A program made the translations under genes and the position numbers. 64,000 nucleotides of DNA from contig CAYWMD010000029.1 of assembly GCA_964458575.1 (NCBI GenBank), positions 1 to 64,000 of the forward strand, written 5' to 3'. This document shows positions 60,324 to 64,000 of this stretch, piece after piece. Below the pieces are notes generated by a model. The model had not been told where the DNA came from. It searched no databases and was given only the letters and a program-made list of their open reading frames with translations. The stretch comes from CAYWMD01 sp964458575 (lineage in GTDB: Bacteria > Verrucomicrobiota > Verrucomicrobiia > Limisphaerales > JADLHS01). Every line of letters begins with the position of its first letter. Position 1 is the stretch's first letter.

Positions 60324-62477
60324 ATGAAACCAACCCTGCCATTGACCTTGTTGATCTGCGCTGCCTTGTCGGAAGCCGGCCTGCGCGCCGCCACAAAATA
60401 TTGGGACATTGACGGTGCCACCCCTGGTGCGGGTGGCGCGACCCCTGCCGGGACGTGGGATACCGGAGCCACCGCCAACTGGACAACCAGTTCGACGGGT
60501 TCTGCCGCGGGAACGTCGTGGGCGTCGGGCGACGATGCTGTTTTCTCCGCCGGCACGGATGCGACGGGGGCTTTTGCCGTGACGCTGGATGCGGCTGCCT
60601 CGCCGCCGGTGCAAAATGCAGGCAACCTTACGGTGGAAGAGGGAAACGTCACCATTGTCGGCAACGTGGGTTTATATTTGAACGTTGGCGGCGGCGCGCC
60701 GGGAAAGGGTATTATCAATGTGGCGGGCGGCGCCGCGGCGACGATTGCCGCGCCGCTGGATGATACGTACGGGGGTCTCGGTGACGACACGGGGGTCTTG
60801 ACGAAAACCGGGACGGGGACCTTGACGTTGAGTTCCAACAGTTTTTTCGGTGCCACGGTGGTCGTTACCGCAGGTGCCCTCGCCCTGAACGACAGCATCG
60901 TTTTGGGCAGCACTTTGGCCCCGACCATTGTGAGTAACGGCGCCTCGGTGACCCTTCCGTTGACCGGTTATGGCGGTTCGTTTGGTGAGCCGGTCGTTTT
61001 GAACGGCTTTGGCGTTGGCGGCAACGGCGCCCTCTATGGCAACGTCGGCAGCGGCGGCAACACCCCCGGGGGCACATGGAACGGCGGTGCGGTGATCAAT
61101 TCGAATGCCAGGATTAACAAGTACGGCACCAACGGAGCTTGGTGGAATTGGTTGGGTCAGGTTGTGGTTACCAATGGCGTCAATAGCGCGGACTTGTATC
61201 TCGGCGGCACGGGCAACGCCCTTCGGTTTAACATCAACGCACCTTACCCCTCTGACTCAAGCCTCCGCCGTCCCTGCATTGATATCGGGGATGGCGTGCT
61301 CTACAAGGATGGAACCGTGGAGTGGCGGGTTGAAAATTCCAATGTCGCGCGTGAGGTGCGCTTCAACGGCGGGCACATCACGTCACGATGTGGCCCGGGA
61401 ACAAATTTCTGCTACCGGGTCGTCGTTCCGGGCGTGTTCACCTGCCTGTATCTCGGCATGGAAGGTGCCTTTTGGACCTCGGGCGACTATGTGCCAGCGA
61501 CCATCTATGTCGGACCGAATGCCGGCGAATTCAGAAATGGCCCCACCGGCCCCAGCCAGGAGTGGGATCATCCCATTGTGCTCGAAACCGGCGCCAATCC
61601 GGTGTTCCGGCCGAACTCCTATGCCGAGGCCTATATTATCTGCAACGGCGTTATCAGCGGCGCGGGTGGCCTGAGCAAGAACAATGATACAGGCACGCTT
61701 TACCTGCGAGGGACGAACACTTACGCCGGCACCACCACCGTTCGTGGCGGCTTCCTGACCCTCGATGTGACCGGGTCCATTTCCAACAGCACCGTCATCG
61801 ATGTGTGGACCAATGGCACGTTCAACGTTTCCTCGAATGGAAGTGGGTTCGTGCTGGGGCTGGCCCAGACGCTCAAAGGCAACGGCACCGTCCTCGGCAA
61901 CGTGACTGCGGTTGGCGCCATTGCGCCCGGCAGTTCGATCGGCAGCCTTACCAATTCTGGCAACCTTGTCTTAAAAGGGAATCTATCCATCGAAGTGGAT
62001 AAATCACTCTCACCCGGGGCTTCCAACGACCTGATCACGGTGACCGGAAGCTTGAGCCACGGCAGCGGAGCCACGGTGACGGTGGCGAACCTCGGGCCGG
62101 CCCTGGCGGTGAATGACAGCTTCAAGATTTTCAACAAGGCGGTGACCAGCGGAAGCACCATTTCCGTAACCGGCGGTGGGGCGACATGGACCAACCGGCT
62201 GGCCATCGACGGCTCAATCGCCGTGCTGGCTTTGGCGCCAACCGCAGTGCCAGCCACCAACCTGACGGTTCAAGCGGTTGGCGCAACGAGCCGCAGCCTG
62301 GGCGGCATGGGCGCCGCCAACAGTGCCTACAGTGTTTACGCCTCGACCAACGTGGCGACGCCGATGTCCAATTGGTGGAAGCTCGGCACGACGAATTCGA
62401 GCGCCGGCGGCGTCATTCAATATCTCGACGCTCAAGCGACCAACTCGCAGCGTTTCTACCGCTTCGGCCAGCCGTAA
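60324..62477 (+). CDS. Autotransporter-type beta-strand repeat surface protein 3
   Basis: The 717-residue protein shares with paralogue 2 the signal peptide and the first 190 residues (AATKYWDIDGATPGAG; VLTKTGTGTLTLSSNSFFG). The middle part is different and contains several aromatic-rich strands (TNGAWWNWLGQVVVTNGVNS; GMEGAFWTSGDYVPATIYVG). A repeat block GGLSKNNDTGTLYLRGTNTY then AGTTTVRGGFLTLDV follows, and the C-terminal module ends TNSQRFYRFGQP. This end is more diverged from the other two than they are from each other. A terminator lies 38 bases downstream. Surface exposure is likely. Confidence 0.85.
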   Translation: MKPTLPLTLLICAALSEAGLRAATKYWDIDGATPGAGGATPAGTWDTGATANWTTSSTGSAAGTSWASGDDAVFSAGTDATGAFAVTLDAAASPPVQNAGNLTVEEGNVTIVGNVGLYLNVGGGAPGKGIINVAGGAAATIAAPLDDTYGGLGDDTGVLTKTGTGTLTLSSNSFFGATVVVTAGALALNDSIVLGSTLAPTIVSNGASVTLPLTGYGGSFGEPVVLNGFGVGGNGALYGNVGSGGNTPGGTWNGGAVINSNARINKYGTNGAWWNWLGQVVVTNGVNSADLYLGGTGNALRFNINAPYPSDSSLRRPCIDIGDGVLYKDGTVEWRVENSNVAREVRFNGGHITSRCGPGTNFCYRVVVPGVFTCLYLGMEGAFWTSGDYVPATIYVGPNAGEFRNGPTGPSQEWDHPIVLETGANPVFRPNSYAEAYIICNGVISGAGGLSKNNDTGTLYLRGTNTYAGTTTVRGGFLTLDVTGSISNSTVIDVWTNGTFNVSSNGSGFVLGLAQTLKGNGTVLGNVTAVGAIAPGSSIGSLTNSGNLVLKGNLSIEVDKSLSPGASNDLITVTGSLSHGSGATVTVANLGPALAVNDSFKIFNKAVTSGSTISVTGGGATWTNRLAIDGSIAVLALAPTAVPATNLTVQAVGATSRSLGGMGAANSAYSVYASTNVATPMSNWWKLGTTNSSAGGVIQYLDAQATNSQRFYRFGQP

Positions 62478-62514
62478 CCGGCCGCGATCAACATCGAATC
62501 CCGCATCGCTTCAT

Positions 62515-62549
62515 GCCCGGCTTCGCTTGATGAAGCCGGGCTTTTCTTT
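62515..62549 (+). terminator. Rho-independent terminator after surface protein 3
   Basis: The stem GCCCGGCTTC/GAAGCCGGGC (62515-62524 with 62532-62541) with a 7-base loop is followed by TTTTCTTT. Confidence 0.9.
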
Positions 62550-62603
62550 GTTGATGGAAAGCCATCGAGTCCCGGCCAAACCGATCTCACCTCGCGCGTT
62601 TCT

Positions 62604-63851
62604 TCAATACAGCAGGTATTTCTCGCGTTGTTTGCGGAACGCGTCCTCCCCGGGTTTCCACGTCGCCGCAATTTCCGCCGCGGTCTTTCCAGCCTGCAAC
62701 GCCTTGCGCGTCGCATCAGTGCCGTTGACCTTGTCAAACATGGCGAAGCCCCGGTTGGCCTTGACGGATTCCTGGAAGATGTCCCGGTCGGCGACGCGTT
62801 TCAGCGCCTCCAGCGCGTAAAAGTTGATGGCCGTGAGCGGCGCGTGGGCGGGATCGGTGAAGAAAACCTGCACCCCGCTCACGTTCGTTTTCTCGAAGCC
62901 GAAGTAGTAGGGCCGGTAGGTGATGGGTTGAAATCGAACGCCCGGCAATCGGTAGGCGTTGAGGGTTTCAGCCAGCGCGTGCATGTCCACGCCGGGTGCC
63001 CCGATGCATTGAAATGGGAGCGTGTAACCGATGCCGGTGCTCACGGCTTTGCCGCTCAATTCACCCATGATGCCCGTGGCCACCAGGAACAGTGGCGATT
63101 CGCCGTGCGGCACATGCGGCGAGGTCGGCACCCAGGGCAGTCCGGTGTCGCGCCAGGTCATCGTCCGCTGCCAACCCTTGAGCGGGACGACCGTCAGCTT
63201 GCAGGGTTTTTTGATCCAGCCTTCACCGTTGATCATTCGCGCCAGTTCCCCGCACGTCAGCCCATAAACGTAGGTCACATCCCAGCGGCTCACCGCCGAG
63301 CGGAACTGATTGTCCAGCCGTGGCCCCTCGACCCGCACCCCGCCCAGCGGGTTGGGCCGGTCGAGCACGATGAATTCCACTCCGGCTTCGCCGCACGCTT
63401 CCATTGCCTCGCCCATCGTGGTGATGAACGTGTAGGAACGACAACCGCTGTCCTGCAAATCATAGACCAAGGCGTCAATCTCCTTGAGCATTTCAGGCGT
63501 GGGTTTGTGCTTCGGGTAAAGCGAATACACGGGCAGCCCGGTGCGCGCATCCGTGCGTGTCTCGACCCTGTCCCCCGCGGGCACGTCGCCATAAACCCCG
63601 TGCTCCGGCGCGAAGAGCGCCACCAGTTTCACGCCCGGCGCCTTGCGCAACACCTCGATGGTGGTTTCCAGATTCCGGTTCACGCCCGAGGGATTGGTGA
63701 GCAGTCCGACGCGCTTGCCTTGCAACACCCGGAAGTCGTCGGCGGCAAGAACTTCGTTCCCCAGTTGAACCGGTTCGATTGGGGCATGGGTGGGTTTGCA
63801 GCCCGTCAGCGTCCATCCCGCGAGCAGAGCGACCAACAGCCAGTTTCTCAT
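62604..63851 (-). CDS. namZ: DUF1343/NamZ-like exo-beta-N-acetylmuramidase lipoprotein
   Basis: From ATG 63851 the protein has 415 residues and a lipoprotein signal with lipobox LTGC (Cys about residue 18). The body matches DUF1343 (GH171): GKRVGLLTNPSGVNRNLETT, LFAPEHGVYGDVPAG, ALVYDLQDSGCRSYTFI and EFIVLDRPNPLGG. NamZ releases terminal MurNAc from peptidoglycan fragments. A GH20 hexosaminidase elsewhere in the window could complete peptidoglycan-sugar salvage. The lipoprotein is likely at the periplasmic face of a membrane. A longer start at 63899 is possible but would hide the signal. Confidence 0.85.
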   Translation of the reverse strand: MRNWLLVALLAGWTLTGCKPTHAPIEPVQLGNEVLAADDFRVLQGKRVGLLTNPSGVNRNLETTIEVLRKAPGVKLVALFAPEHGVYGDVPAGDRVETRTDARTGLPVYSLYPKHKPTPEMLKEIDALVYDLQDSGCRSYTFITTMGEAMEACGEAGVEFIVLDRPNPLGGVRVEGPRLDNQFRSAVSRWDVTYVYGLTCGELARMINGEGWIKKPCKLTVVPLKGWQRTMTWRDTGLPWVPTSPHVPHGESPLFLVATGIMGELSGKAVSTGIGYTLPFQCIGAPGVDMHALAETLNAYRLPGVRFQPITYRPYYFGFEKTNVSGVQVFFTDPAHAPLTAINFYALEALKRVADRDIFQESVKANRGFAMFDKVNGTDATRKALQAGKTAAEIAATWKPGEDAFRKQREKYLLY

Positions 63852-63962
63852 GGCCCGAACACTAGCCCTGCCCGGTTCACCGGCGCAAACCTTTTGCAAC
63901 GGCGTAGTGCGCCGGCAGTTTTGACTTTAAGGAGTGGCGGGTGATGCATAGTTTGTCGTTCG

Positions 63963-64000
63963 ATGAAAGTATTTGTTACCGGCGGCGCCGGTTACATCGG
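63963..64000 (+). CDS. NAD-dependent epimerase (GalE-like), start only
   Basis: Only 12 codons are in the window: MKVFVTGGAGYIG. This is the NAD-binding opening (GxxGxxG) of UDP-glucose 4-epimerase and related extended SDR sugar-nucleotide enzymes. The YIG ending favours GalE. A TTGACT at 63921 may be its -35 box. The rest lies beyond the window. Confidence 0.75.
   Translation, partial: MKVFVTGGAGYI

Noticed and set aside
63921..63955. Promoter of the epimerase gene
   Set aside because: TTGACT is a fair -35 box, but no -10 box at 16-18 bases spacing is convincing.

Overview
The window is a GC-rich bacterial chromosome segment, most likely from the Verrucomicrobiota (subdivision 3 / Pedosphaera-like). 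This placement is an inference from gene content: Tat-exported Gfo/Idh/MocA oxidoreductases, H-X9-DG pseudopilins, HEAT-repeat/esterase fusions, large secreted autotransporter-type beta-strand repeat proteins, and secreted proteins ending in an F-Y-R type C-terminal module. Both ends cut genes: an amidohydrolase on the left and a sugar-nucleotide epimerase on the right. There is one tRNA and no rRNA, CRISPR array or insertion sequence.

Layout. 0-5.3 kb: housekeeping genes on the minus strand (GNAT, Fe-S scaffold, membrane methyltransferase, cmoA, rhodanese-like, DUF72). 5.5-14 kb: exported degradative or cell-surface genes on the plus strand (Tat oxidoreductase, HEAT-hydrolase, GH20, TPR membrane protein). 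14-21.6 kb: pilT-like ATPase, rhomboid protease, apbE, a second Tat oxidoreductase, a methyltransferase and a LolCDE-type exporter. 21.7-23.4 kb: a compact three-gene operon of unknown function. 23.4-25.9 kb: a clear cobalamin riboswitch with its own terminator, followed by a secreted protein and a pseudopilin.

26.1-44.9 kb is the most unusual part: about sixteen genes on the minus strand, many overlapping by 4-7 bases. In transcription order they are a histidine kinase with an ABC-type substrate-binding sensor, a FixJ/NarL-type regulator, a receiver-only regulator, a phosphofructokinase relative that has lost its catalytic aspartates, a glycyl-radical-enzyme activase, a glycyl radical enzyme with an atypical active-site motif (GCCEN), a DUF2934 protein, a short-chain dehydrogenase, a BASS-type transporter, a zinc sugar dehydrogenase, an aquaporin, an OprB-type sugar porin, a GH13 enzyme, a GH63-like enzyme, a FUSC-like membrane protein and a channel-like gene broken by one in-frame stop. 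It reads as an anaerobic sugar or polyol pathway, without microcompartment shell genes, that carries its own sensing and uptake. I do not recognise it as a described pathway.

45-55 kb: tRNA-Leu(CAA), a class A beta-lactamase-like serine hydrolase, a class III sirtuin, a ModF-like double ABC ATPase, a secreted PQQ-type sugar dehydrogenase, a TPR membrane protein and a ceramidase-like/LamG protein. 55.7-62.5 kb: three tandem paralogous beta-strand repeat surface proteins, two of them preceded by a 216-base block of perfect identity containing a promoter and a potentially folded leader, and each followed by a hairpin terminator. 62.6 kb to the end: a NamZ-like (DUF1343) lipoprotein and the start of a galE-like epimerase.
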